From contig NZ_JAPPUX010000001.1 in NCBI RefSeq assembly GCF_026712185.1, positions 744,001 through 808,000 of the forward strand: 64,000 nt of DNA, read 5' to 3'. This document shows positions 42,321 to 50,351 of the stretch, one piece after another. The notes under the pieces are model-generated. The model ran no database searches, was not told the DNA's origin, and worked only from the letters and a program-made list of their open reading frames with translations. The stretch's first letter is position 1. The number at the start of each line of letters is the position of its first letter. The translations under genes and the position numbers were made by a program. The DNA is from Nocardioides pini (GTDB taxonomy: Bacteria; Actinomycetota; Actinomycetes; Propionibacteriales; Nocardioidaceae).

Positions 42321-43172
42321 GTGACGTCCGCGCTCCCGTACGCCCTCCCGCTCGCGCTCGCCGCTGCCCTGCTGGCCGGGTGCAGCTCCGACGCGGACGA
42401 CCGGGACGGGCAGGTCGAGGCCGGCCACACCCACGCGCCGGGCCAGGGCCACACGTCGCTGGCGGTCGGCGACGGGACGCGGGTCAGCGAGGTCGGCTAC
42501 TCGCTCGCCGGCCTGCAGGTCCGCGAGCGGCCCGACGGCATCGGGGAGCTGCGCTTCCGCATCGACGACCACGAGGGCGAGCCGGTCACCGACTACGTCG
42601 AGGAGCTCACCAAGGAGCTGCACCTCTACGTCGTCAACGACGACCTGACCGTCTTCCGCCACCTGCACCCCACCCGCGACGACGACGGCAGCTGGACCGC
42701 CCCCTTCGACGTGCCGGACGCGGGCGGCTACCGGGTCGTCACGGAGTTCATCGCGGTCGACGAGGGCGGCAATGGCGACCACGTCGTGCTCGGACGTCCG
42801 CTGGCCCTTCCGCCGGGCGACCCGGGCGACACCGCTGCGGAGGACCGGGCGGTCTCGGTGTCGGTCTCCGAGGCCCCGACGGCGGGCCCCGACGGGGAGC
42901 TGCGCCTCGAGGTGCGCGACGCCGAGGGGCGGCCGGTCGAGCTCGGCACCTACCTCGGCGCCCACGCCCACGTCACCGGCTTCCACCGCGAGACGGGTGC
43001 GATGGTGCACCTGCACCCGCTCGGCCCGCCGGAGGTCACCGAGGACGGCTCGGAGCTCACCTTCCACGCCGAGATCACCGACCCCGGCGACTACCGCCTC
43101 TTCGCGCAGGTGCGCGTCGACGGGTTCCTGCACACGGTGCCGGTGGAGCTCACGGTCGAACGTCCAGCGTGA
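42321..43172 (+). CDS. His-rich lipoprotein of the copper locus
   Basis: A 283-residue lipoprotein. The signal peptide ends in lipobox LLAGC (Cys near residue 18). Histidines cluster in HTHAPGQGH and in two HLHP motifs in a duplicated beta domain (LHLYVVNDDLTVFRHLHPTRDDDGSW and AHAHVTGFHRETGAMVHLHPLGPPE). These look like metal-binding sites, and with CopCD/YcnI next door copper is the likely ligand. It ends convergently with copCD, overlapping by 23 bases. The family is uncharacterised as far as I can tell. Confidence 0.65.
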   Translation: MTSALPYALPLALAAALLAGCSSDADDRDGQVEAGHTHAPGQGHTSLAVGDGTRVSEVGYSLAGLQVRERPDGIGELRFRIDDHEGEPVTDYVEELTKELHLYVVNDDLTVFRHLHPTRDDDGSWTAPFDVPDAGGYRVVTEFIAVDEGGNGDHVVLGRPLALPPGDPGDTAAEDRAVSVSVSEAPTAGPDGELRLEVRDAEGRPVELGTYLGAHAHVTGFHRETGAMVHLHPLGPPEVTEDGSELTFHAEITDPGDYRLFAQVRVDGFLHTVPVELTVERPA

Positions 43173-44841
43173 CCGTCGTGACCGGGTTCTCGAAGCGGCT
43201 CAGCGCCAGGCCGACCTGCACCTCCCACTCGCCGGCGCGCGGCACCACGACCTCGCCCCGGTAGGTGCCGGCCGCGATCGGCCGCACCACGACCGTGCCG
43301 AGGTCGAGGCCCTCCGTGCGGAGCGAGACGACCGGGTTGGTCGGTGGGTCGTACGGCTCGCCGTCGGCGTCCTGGACCTGGACGAGCAGCGTGTTGGACC
43401 CCGTACGCCGTGGGTCCATCACCGCCAGCACGCGCAGGTCGCCGGCCGTGGCGGCACCGACCCCGGTCGTGCCGGACTCGGCCGTGACCGGGACGGGTCG
43501 CGGTGACTGGTTGACCAGGAACCCGGTGACCCCGAGCAGGACGACGAGCAGCACCGCCTCGACCCGGACCGTGCGCGTGACGGCCGCGGCGGCCCTCTCG
43601 CGGTCGCCGAAGCCGGCCGCCCGCTCGACGGCGGGCAGCGTGCGCCAGCGGTTCCAGCCGCCGAGGGCGGCGACCAGCAGCGCAACGGCGACCTTGGCGA
43701 GCAGCAGCCACCCGTAGCGGGTCTCGACGAGTCCGGACCACGAGCCGACGATGCGCCACGCCAGGAACGTGCCGGTCGCGGCGACCGCCAGCAGCAGGGC
43801 ACCGGCCAGGGTCGAGAAGCGGGCGAGCGTGGTGGCCGCAAGGACCTCGCGCCCGGCGAGCGCCCGCAGGGACACCACCAGCCCGACGAGGCCGCCGAGC
43901 CACGTCGCACCGGCGAGCAGGTGGAGGACGTCGGCCGCGACCAGCAGGGCCGACGGCGAGAACGCGCGGGTGTGCCCCACCAGCGACGGGCCCGCGAGCG
44001 CCAGCACCGCGCCGCCGACCAGCAGCCGGCCGCGCGTGCGGTCGGGCGGCACGGCCACGGACGCCCGGACGGCGACGCCCAGCCCGGCCAGCACCATCAC
44101 GGCGCTCAGCAGCTCGTTGCGCACCAGGGCGGGGTCGAACGCCGACACGACGTCGGTGAGCTCGAGGCCCTGGCCGTAGACCGACGCGACGGGGACCAGC
44201 AGCACGATCCCGGTGGCGCCCGCCGCGGCGGCGTACGCCAGCCACCGGTGCAGCCGGGCCCGCGTCTGCGAGCCGTCCCACGTGCGGGGGAGGACCAGGG
44301 CGAGGAAGAGGGCCAGGCCGGCGGCGACGAGCAGCCCGACGTACGTCACGACCGTGACGACGTCGCGGACCACGGTCACCGTGGCCGACGAGCTCGCGGG
44401 CTCGGGCGCCGCGGCCACCGACGTCGAGGGGGCGCCGACCGAGAAGGTCAGCGCACCCGCGATCGGGTGGCCGTCGCCCGAGAGGACGTTCCAGGACACG
44501 ACGTAGGTGCCGTCCGCGAGGTCGGCCGCACCGTCGAGGTCGACGCTCACGTCCGTGCCGCTGGCCGTCGCGGTCGACCCGACCTCGGTGCCCGAGGCGT
44601 CGTAGACGGCGATCTCCTGCGAGGTCAGGCGGACGGGCTCGTTGAAGGTCAGCGTGACGGTGTCGGGGGCCGTCTCCACGACGGCGCCCTCGGCCGGGTC
44701 GGTGTCGACCAGCTCGGCGTGCGCCGAGGCCGGTGCGGCCCCGAGCACGACGAGCGCGAGCGCGACCAGCGCGACGCCGACCCGCGCCCACCCCGGGGGG
44801 AGGGACGGGTGCCGCCACGCCGGTCGCGCCGCGGACCTCAC
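43150..44841 (-). CDS. copCD: Copper resistance protein CopC-CopD fusion
   Basis: A 563-residue fusion. The signal peptide leads to a mature N-terminal His (AHAELVDTDPAEGAVVETAPDTVTLTFNEPV), and a second ligand His is in LSGDGHPIAG (CopC cupredoxin-like domain, about 30-140). Eight to nine membrane helices of CopD follow, and a C-terminal extracytoplasmic beta domain of about 100 residues begins PVPVTAESG. It delivers copper across or at the membrane. GTG 44841 overlaps the ycnI stop (GTGA). Confidence 0.9.
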   Translation of the reverse strand: MRSAARPAWRHPSLPPGWARVGVALVALALVVLGAAPASAHAELVDTDPAEGAVVETAPDTVTLTFNEPVRLTSQEIAVYDASGTEVGSTATASGTDVSVDLDGAADLADGTYVVSWNVLSGDGHPIAGALTFSVGAPSTSVAAAPEPASSSATVTVVRDVVTVVTYVGLLVAAGLALFLALVLPRTWDGSQTRARLHRWLAYAAAAGATGIVLLVPVASVYGQGLELTDVVSAFDPALVRNELLSAVMVLAGLGVAVRASVAVPPDRTRGRLLVGGAVLALAGPSLVGHTRAFSPSALLVAADVLHLLAGATWLGGLVGLVVSLRALAGREVLAATTLARFSTLAGALLLAVAATGTFLAWRIVGSWSGLVETRYGWLLLAKVAVALLVAALGGWNRWRTLPAVERAAGFGDRERAAAAVTRTVRVEAVLLVVLLGVTGFLVNQSPRPVPVTAESGTTGVGAATAGDLRVLAVMDPRRTGSNTLLVQVQDADGEPYDPPTNPVVSLRTEGLDLGTVVVRPIAAGTYRGEVVVPRAGEWEVQVGLALSRFENPVTTVTLDVRP

Positions 44842-45539
44842 GACGACGAGCGCGTCCGGGCCAGGGCGAGGCCGCCCGCGGCCAGGCCGAGCAGGCCGGC
44901 GACGAGGCCTGCCCACCCGAGTGCCGAGGAGGAGTCGTCCGCGTTGCCCGCCTCGTCGGCGGCCGGCTCCGCGGCCGCCTCGTCGCCGTGGCCGCCGGCC
45001 CCGGCAGCCACGATCTCGAACGCCGGCGCCGGGCTCTCCAGCTCCTCGGCGTCCTGGCCGTCGGCCGGGACCTCGGTCCAGCTGGTCTCGCCCTCCTGGC
45101 AGGTCTGGATCGTCGGGAAGCTCAGCGTCTCGCCCTCGGCGTCGGGCAGCTGGAAGGACAGCTCGAATGCGTCGCGCTCGCCGTCGGGTAGGGGCGTGGT
45201 GGCCGTGTAGACGATCGACGCGGTGCGCTCGGTCACCTCGTTGCCGTGGGCGTCGGCCACCGGCTCGTCGAGCTTCTCGATCGTCTTCTCGACGTCGTAG
45301 AAGGGGTTGCGGCTGGGGGTCACCGACAGCACCGACTCCGGCACCTGGATCTCGATCTTCGTGGTGGGCGAGCCCTCGCAGCCGTGGCCGACGCTGAACG
45401 TGACGACGGTGTAGGCGCCCGCCGCCGCGGTCGACGGCGTGGCGGTGACGTGGGCGCCGGCCGGGGCGGCGATCGAGAGGGCGACAGCAGCGGTGGCGGC
45501 CGGGAGCGCGGCGAGGCGCGCGAACGTGCGGATGGACAT
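44838..45539 (-). CDS. ycnI: YcnI family copper-binding membrane protein
   Basis: A 233-residue protein. The signal peptide is followed by mature N-terminal His (AHVTATPSTAAAGAYTVVTFSVGHGCEGSPTTKIEIQVPESV), which with a conserved Glu and Trp binds copper in YcnI (DUF1775). A linker rich in Ala/Glu and a C-terminal membrane anchor (SSALGWAGLVAGLLGLAAGGLALA) follow. It is first in the ycnI-copCD operon. A strong hairpin separates it from the upstream gene. Confidence 0.92.
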   Translation of the reverse strand: MSIRTFARLAALPAATAAVALSIAAPAGAHVTATPSTAAAGAYTVVTFSVGHGCEGSPTTKIEIQVPESVLSVTPSRNPFYDVEKTIEKLDEPVADAHGNEVTERTASIVYTATTPLPDGERDAFELSFQLPDAEGETLSFPTIQTCQEGETSWTEVPADGQDAEELESPAPAFEIVAAGAGGHGDEAAAEPAADEAGNADDSSSALGWAGLVAGLLGLAAGGLALARTRSSS

Positions 45540-45583
45540 GTCTCTCCTGGGCGTGGTGCGGGTCTGGGGTCGCGTGACCACCC

Positions 45584-45600
45584 GAGCCCGGACCGGGCTC
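45584..45600 (-). terminator. Strong hairpin between the 179-residue membrane protein gene and ycnI
   Basis: GAGCCCGG-A-CCGGGCTC, a perfect 8-bp stem at the stop codon of the upstream minus-strand gene (45599). It probably ends that transcript before the ycnI promoter. There is no U-tract. Confidence 0.6.
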
Positions 45601-46138
45601 AGGTGGACGGGACCGCCAGGGGCGGACCGCGCCGCGGGGAGACGAGCAGGAGGACGAGCGAGGACCGCGTGCCGGCGGCGGACGGCCGACGGCGCACGCG
45701 GGTGCGGACCGGGACGGGCCGGTGCGCGTGGACCGAGACGGCGTACGACGCCGCGAGCCGGCCCGCCCACCACAGCACGGCGGTCAGCACGGTGACGAGG
45801 AGGTGCGCCCCGACCATCTGCCACGACCAGCCCGGGTCGGGGGAGGTCACGGCGGCGTGGTCGTGGGACGTCACGAGGCCGAACGACTCGTGCACGCCGA
45901 GCTGGGCCGCGGCGACCGCGGGCAGCAGGGCCCACCCGGGCACGTCGCGCCGGAAGACCAGCACGCTCGCGCCGAGGACGACGGCGGCGACGAGGGCCAG
46001 GCCGGGTCCGGTGGGCACGTCACCTCCGGCCCACGTGTGGGCGGCCGTGGCGCCGGACAGGGCGACCGTCGTCGCTGCGACGGAGCGCGCGAGGGCGTGC
46101 GGCGCATGCGTGCGCACCACCCTCGCCTCCCACGTCAC
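45599..46138 (-). CDS. Hypothetical four-helix membrane protein near the copper locus
   Basis: A 179-residue membrane protein with hydrophobic helices in GPGLALVAAVVLGASVLVF, WALLPAVAAAQLGVHESFGLV and MVGAHLLVTVLTAVLWWAGRLAASYAV. The HESFGL and TSHDHAAV segments carry His. Similar small membrane proteins accompany CopC/CopD/YcnI in actinobacteria, so a copper role is plausible but unproven. I start at GTG 46138 to avoid a Pro/Arg-rich upstream extension. Confidence 0.55.
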   Translation of the reverse strand: MTWEARVVRTHAPHALARSVAATTVALSGATAAHTWAGGDVPTGPGLALVAAVVLGASVLVFRRDVPGWALLPAVAAAQLGVHESFGLVTSHDHAAVTSPDPGWSWQMVGAHLLVTVLTAVLWWAGRLAASYAVSVHAHRPVPVRTRVRRRPSAAGTRSSLVLLLVSPRRGPPLAVPST

Positions 46139-46182
46139 GGGCTCATCGTCGCAGACGGGACCCGTGGCGCGGGAGGCTCGGT

Positions 46183-46611
46183 CTACCAGCCGTGCGGGTG
46201 CGAGTGGCGCCGGTAGTCGGCGCGACCCGGCGGGGGCGGAGCCCACGGACCGCGACGGCGGTGGGCGAACCACAGCAGCGGGAAGATCAGCAGGAACAGC
46301 GGCGCGTCGGCGATCACGCTCAGGACGATGAGGACGGCCAGCACCGGCAGCACCGGGAACTTCGACCGCGAGCCCGGCCGGCCCGAGGCGCGGACGGGCG
46401 TGCGCGGCGGCCGCGCGGCCTGCTGGGGTCGCGGCAGGTCGCTGAACAGCACCGCCAGGTCGGCGCGCGTCCGCGCCGTCCAGATGGCGTCCAGCCGCTC
46501 GTCGTACTCCTCGTGGTCGAGCCGCCCGTCGGCGTAGTGCTGTGCGAGGTCGGCCATCGCGCGCTCACGGTCGCTGTCAGCGATCCGCATGCGCGGGTCC
46601 GGCGTGGTCAT
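46183..46611 (-). CDS. DUF1707 domain membrane protein
   Basis: A 142-residue protein. The N-terminal DUF1707 (MRIADSDRERAMADLAQHYADGRLDHEEYDERLDAIWTARTRADLAVLFSDLP) is followed by a basic linker, one or two membrane helices (FPVLPVLAVLIVLSVIADAPLFLLIFPLLWF), and a basic His/Pro tail. The function is unknown. Its ATG overlaps the padR stop (ATGA), so it is the presumed target of that regulator. Confidence 0.9.
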   Translation of the reverse strand: MTTPDPRMRIADSDRERAMADLAQHYADGRLDHEEYDERLDAIWTARTRADLAVLFSDLPRPQQAARPPRTPVRASGRPGSRSKFPVLPVLAVLIVLSVIADAPLFLLIFPLLWFAHRRRGPWAPPPPGRADYRRHSHPHGW

Positions 46612-47330
46612 CGCTCGCCGTCCCGTCCGTCCGCGAGGATGCCGTAGAGGCGGCGGCGGGTGTCGACCAGCGCGTCGAGGGCGGCCTTCTTCTGCTGCTC
46701 CGAGCCCTGGGTGGCCAGCTGCCAGACGGCGCTGACGACCTGCCCGATCTCGCTCTTGATGTCGGCGTGGCCGGACGGCTGCTCCGAGGAGGTGTCCTCC
46801 GAGCGGGGGGCGAAGGGCACCCACACGGCGGCGAGCTCGGAGCCGTTCTCCTCGGCCCAGGCCGCTCCGGAGTCGGTGAGCCGGATGGTGCGTCGCCCGC
46901 GCGCGTCGTCGGACTCCACGAGGCCCTCGTCCTGCAGCTGCTGGATGGTCGGGTAGACCGAGCCGGGGGAGGGCCGCCACTCGCCGTTGCTGAGCTCGGC
47001 GATCTCCTGGATGACCTGGTAGCCGTTGATCGGCTCGTCCGCCTTCCGGGCGCGGTGCAGCACGTCGATGATCGCGGTGCGCACGTCACCGCGACGCACC
47101 CGCGGGCCGCGCTGCTGGGGGCGCTGGGAGGCGGTGGCGAAGCCGAAGATCTCGCCGAGCCACGGCGGGGGACCGCCGGCCCGGCGGCCGCGGCTGCCGC
47201 CGGAGAGGGCCTGGCCCCAGCTGGACCAGTCGTTGCCGGGCGGGCGGCGGTAGTCGCGCTGGCCGCCCTGGTTGCCGGCGCTGTCGTCGTTGCTCTCGGG
47301 CCAGTCGGCCCCGGGCCATTGGTGTCCCAT
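46608..47330 (-). CDS. PadR family transcriptional regulator
   Basis: A 240-residue regulator. A low-complexity Gly/Trp/Arg-rich N-terminal extension of about 75 residues precedes the PadR winged helix (RGDVRTAIIDVLHRARKADEPINGYQVIQEIAELSNGEWRPSPGSVYPTIQQLQDEGLVESDDARGRRTIRLTDSG). A helical dimerisation region follows. It leads an operon with the DUF1707 gene and probably binds the TATCG repeats 53 bases upstream of its start. Confidence 0.92.
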   Translation of the reverse strand: MGHQWPGADWPESNDDSAGNQGGQRDYRRPPGNDWSSWGQALSGGSRGRRAGGPPPWLGEIFGFATASQRPQQRGPRVRRGDVRTAIIDVLHRARKADEPINGYQVIQEIAELSNGEWRPSPGSVYPTIQQLQDEGLVESDDARGRRTIRLTDSGAAWAEENGSELAAVWVPFAPRSEDTSSEQPSGHADIKSEIGQVVSAVWQLATQGSEQQKKAALDALVDTRRRLYGILADGRDGER

Positions 47331-47382
47331 GGGGTGCTCCTCGATGTCGGGTTGGGGTCCGGTGGAGCGGTACGTCGTGATC

Positions 47383-47408
47383 TATCGGTGACGTATCGCG
47401 ATATATCG
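47383..47408. promoter_or_regulatory. Candidate PadR operator with overlapping palindromes
   Basis: TATCG occurs three times (47383, 47394, 47404) at 10-11 base spacing, one helical turn. TATCGCGATA (47394-47403) and CGATATATCG (47399-47408) are perfect overlapping palindromes. It is the most AT-rich spot in the 200-base gap upstream of padR. Confidence 0.65.
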
Positions 47409-47537
47409 TGAGCGTACGCCTCGACCTGGGGGCGTTCAAGGGTCTCTTCGCCGTCGAGGCCACCCGGTCCGGGGTACGGCGCGAGGGGGATCGACCTCTC
47501 GCCCGGCATGCTCGACGGGTCGCCGCCACCAGGAGGC

Positions 47538-48986
47538 TCAGTAGGCGACTGGCGCGGTGAAGTAGAGCTCGACTCCGTCGTCGATGGCGGCGAGCATGGC
47601 TGCTGCCTGGGCGGCGGGCAGCTGGGTGGTCCCGGAGTGGTCGACGAGGAACGCGCGGCCGTGCGGCGTGCGCCAGAGATGTCGGCCGGGGCCGACGACG
47701 CGCGTGGTGAACTCGCCGTGGGTCTTGGTGCGGTGGTGGCGCCGGCGGAGGGGGCCGGAGTTGTGGGGACCCGTCTGGCCGGGTGGGCCGGTGTCGGAGT
47801 AGGGGATGGCGTGGTCGTAGTCAACGCCGTCGCGGGTGGCGGTGCGTGGGCTGTAGGGGAAGCAGTCGCCGCCGGTCTGGACCCAGACGTGGTCCTTGAC
47901 CACGTCGGAGTGCTCGTAGGCATCGACCCGGCGGCGCTGCGCGAGGTCGAGGACAGGGGTGAGGGTCACGTCGGAGTTGCCGAGGACCTCGTGGAGCTGT
48001 CGTACGTCGATGGGGCCGACGCCTTCGATCCGGGCGACTCCCCGCCCGGTGCGGAGGGCGTCGTCGGTGAGGTGGACGAAGAGGCGCCCGCGGCCGCGCA
48101 ACCTGGCCAGCTTGCGGGCCGGGAGTGAACAGAGCCGGTCCACGGTCTCGGCCATGTGGTCGGGCGCCCAGGCCGGCTGCTCGGTCTGACCAGTCTCGGC
48201 GTCGCTGTCGGCTCGAGTGTGTTCGAGGAGGAGCTTGAGGAGGTCGACCGGGCGGGCGAGCCAGCCCATCGCGAGCGACCGGAGCTCGTCGTGGTTGTGG
48301 TCGTGACCCATCGTCTCGCCGAGAATCTCGGCCACGCGGTCGACCATGGCGTCGATCCAGGCTGCGTCGCCGGCGGTCACGCGGGCGATCACGTGGCGGT
48401 AGCCGAACTCGTCGGCGCGGGAGAGGCGGACGTAGCGCTCGTGGCGGGACCTCTCGCGTTCGGCGCGGTGGGTCTCCGGATCGGCCTCGATGACCTTCGC
48501 GCGGGCGATCTCGAGCACGGTGGAGGGCGCGTGCCCGCGGATGGCCTTCGCGACTGCACGGTCCACGCGGCCGACGTGCTCGGAGAGCAGCGAACGGGTC
48601 AGCACGGCGACCTTGCGGGCGACCCACGGCTCGCAGGCGCCGGCCTCGACGACTGCCCAGGTGAGCGGCAGCCGGTGGACGAGGTCGAGCCCGTCGGCGA
48701 TCAGTGCCCGCGTCGTCGCGGGATGGGTCTCGCGGACCATCGCCAGCTCGGGCACCGCGTGCTCGCGCAGTGGGGGAGTTCCATCGCCTCCGGGGGTGAT
48801 CATCGAGTCACGATCGTCGCGGGGATGCCCGTTGACGACCGCCCACTCGATCGCGAGTCTGACCTCCGCCACCTCGGCGAGCCGGCGAGCTCGAAGCGCC
48901 TCCGACGCCATCTCCAGCATGTGCTTCGCGCTCGGCGCGGCAGCCGCGGAGGGCGGCTGGACGGCGACTGGGGCGAAGGAGAACAT
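47538..48986 (-). CDS. DUF222 and HNH endonuclease domain protein (13E12 repeat family)
   Basis: A 482-residue protein. The N-terminal helical DUF222 region spans about 20-330. The C-terminal HNH nuclease motif is DYDHAIPYSDTGPPGQTGPHNSGPLRRRHHRTKTHG, with the His and Asn pattern intact, so nuclease activity is possible. This is the 13E12-repeat type, multicopy in actinobacteria. I start at ATG 48986, which fits a leaderless promoter containing an SOS box; an in-frame ATG at 49007 lies inside that box. SOS induction of relatives in mycobacteria is established. Confidence 0.9.
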   Translation of the reverse strand: MFSFAPVAVQPPSAAAAPSAKHMLEMASEALRARRLAEVAEVRLAIEWAVVNGHPRDDRDSMITPGGDGTPPLREHAVPELAMVRETHPATTRALIADGLDLVHRLPLTWAVVEAGACEPWVARKVAVLTRSLLSEHVGRVDRAVAKAIRGHAPSTVLEIARAKVIEADPETHRAERERSRHERYVRLSRADEFGYRHVIARVTAGDAAWIDAMVDRVAEILGETMGHDHNHDELRSLAMGWLARPVDLLKLLLEHTRADSDAETGQTEQPAWAPDHMAETVDRLCSLPARKLARLRGRGRLFVHLTDDALRTGRGVARIEGVGPIDVRQLHEVLGNSDVTLTPVLDLAQRRRVDAYEHSDVVKDHVWVQTGGDCFPYSPRTATRDGVDYDHAIPYSDTGPPGQTGPHNSGPLRRRHHRTKTHGEFTTRVVGPGRHLWRTPHGRAFLVDHSGTTQLPAAQAAAMLAAIDDGVELYFTAPVAY

Positions 48987-48991
48987 GCTCC

Positions 48992-49020
48992 ATCGTATCG
49001 AACACACGTTCGTATAACAA
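48992..49020 (-). promoter_or_regulatory. LexA-controlled promoter (SOS box in the spacer)
   Basis: On the minus strand, -35 TTGTTA (49015-49020), a 17-base spacer and -10 TACGAT (48992-48997), ending 5 bases before ATG 48986. The SOS box CGAACGTGTGTTCG (minus strand, 48999-49012) is a perfect GAAC-N4-GTTC palindrome inside the spacer, so LexA binding would block polymerase. Confidence 0.85.
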
Positions 49021-49138
49021 TAGTCTAGAGAGGTTGGTGAGCGGACAATCGCGGCGTTAAGACGCAGATCGACCCGTTCCGAATGACGATCCGTCTAGGG
49101 CGACGAGCGCCCTCGTTGGCCGGGCAGCGCGACCGACC

Positions 49139-49921
49139 TCAACTGGTGCTGTCAAGGATCAGTCGGGTCGCCTCATGCGGTGCGTCCCATTGTGGAAAGT
49201 GGCCACACCGCTCGAACCAGTGCAGCACCGCGTCCGGAAACAGTTCCGTCGCACGTGCGGCCTGCCTCGGCACGGTCACCAGGTCACGACGACCCCAACC
49301 GATCGTGACCCGGCCGGGCACAGTGCCGGCCGGCGCCCCCTGCTGCTTGGGCCCCTTGGTCAGGGCGTCCAAGGCCGCGCCAGTCGACGGGGACTCAGCC
49401 AGCCCGCGCACATCCGGCAGCACGGTCTCGTGCGAGAGTGCCCAGGGCCGCGCCGACAACTGCGCCAACAGCAGCGTCCTTCCCACGGGGTTGCCCAGCA
49501 GTGCTGGCAGCGTGCCTCGCAGCGCCCGGACCAGAGCGATCGATGGCCGAAGCGTGGCCCCGAAGACGGCGACCTCGCGGTCGCTCCAGAAACCACCCGG
49601 GTCCAACGCCACGGTGTCGCCGCCGACGCCTCGCCGTGCGAGCTCAAGCACCATTCGACCACCCATCGACTGGCCGACCGTCGACACCCCGTCCAGACCC
49701 TGTTCGCGGATGAATTCTGCGACGGAGTCGGTCAGGGTGGCGATCGAGACCTCGCCGGTCAAAGGAGGCGACTCGCCGAAACCCGGCAGGTCGACGGCGA
49801 TGACCTCACGGCTCTCGGCCAGCTCGTCGATGATCGGGGACCAGGATCGCCATCCAGCGCCCAGACCGTGCACGAGCAACAACGGCCTGCCGCTTCCGCG
49901 GCGCGCATGGTTCAACGTCAT
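49139..49921 (-). CDS. Alpha/beta hydrolase
   Basis: A 260-residue hydrolase. RPLLLVHGLGAGWRSWSPIIDELAESREVIAVDLPGFGESPP (oxyanion region), the nucleophile Ser in VGQSMGGRMVLELA, acid GWGRRDLV and base His in FERCGHFPQWDAP form a complete triad. It belongs to the epoxide hydrolase/haloperoxidase-like group; the substrate is unknown. I start at ATG 49921; longer in-frame starts exist but look non-native. It sits at the left side of the accessory region. Confidence 0.85.
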   Translation of the reverse strand: MTLNHARRGSGRPLLLVHGLGAGWRSWSPIIDELAESREVIAVDLPGFGESPPLTGEVSIATLTDSVAEFIREQGLDGVSTVGQSMGGRMVLELARRGVGGDTVALDPGGFWSDREVAVFGATLRPSIALVRALRGTLPALLGNPVGRTLLLAQLSARPWALSHETVLPDVRGLAESPSTGAALDALTKGPKQQGAPAGTVPGRVTIGWGRRDLVTVPRQAARATELFPDAVLHWFERCGHFPQWDAPHEATRLILDSTS

Positions 49922-50351
49922 TTCTTGAACGCTAGCCCACGCGGAAATCTGTGCATCGCCACCGCAAGCCGATCCGCAACGAAACACACTGATCCACACA
50001 CTCCACCGCTGCTAGATCCGGACGTTTGAATGCGACCGGCGCTGAGCGCCCTGACTCGCCGGTCCATGCAGACCGGGCTGCGTCGGCTGTTTGGCCCGCG
50101 CCGACAAGCGGCGCAATGGTCCGCCCCGGACGGTACGCGGCGCAATGTCGCGCCCCGGACGGCACGCGGCGGAAAGACGCACGTCCCTTCGGCGCACCGG
50201 CAGGCTCGTGGTCCATTTCGGCGTATGTGGAGACCTTCGTGCCACCCGCTAGGCGTGCGAGCCAAACTCGACGGAACGCCAGCGCACACGCGCCGAATGG
50301 CGTCTATCCCTCGCTACGCACGAGGCGCGCTCCAGTTGCACTAGACGCCGA
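49922..50351. other. 430-base gap with a short tandem repeat
   Basis: No convincing gene. Several overlapping short open frames exist only because a 29-base repeat (50108-50176) lacks stops. No tRNA or attachment site was recognised. Confidence 0.5.
50108..50176. repeat. 29-base tandem repeat, about 2.3 copies
   Basis: Units begin GCGGCGCAAT at 50108 and 50137 and run to GGACGGTAC/GGACGGCAC. A third, partial unit (GCGGCGGAAAG) starts at 50166. Units 1 and 2 differ at only a few positions. Confidence 0.75.

Noticed and set aside
50108..50176. CRISPR array
   Set aside because: Only about two repeat units directly abutting, no spacers, no cas genes.
50012..50289. Short coding regions in the repeat-bearing gap
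   Set aside because: Several frames are open at once because of the repeat; none has a start with a ribosome-binding site or a recognisable domain.
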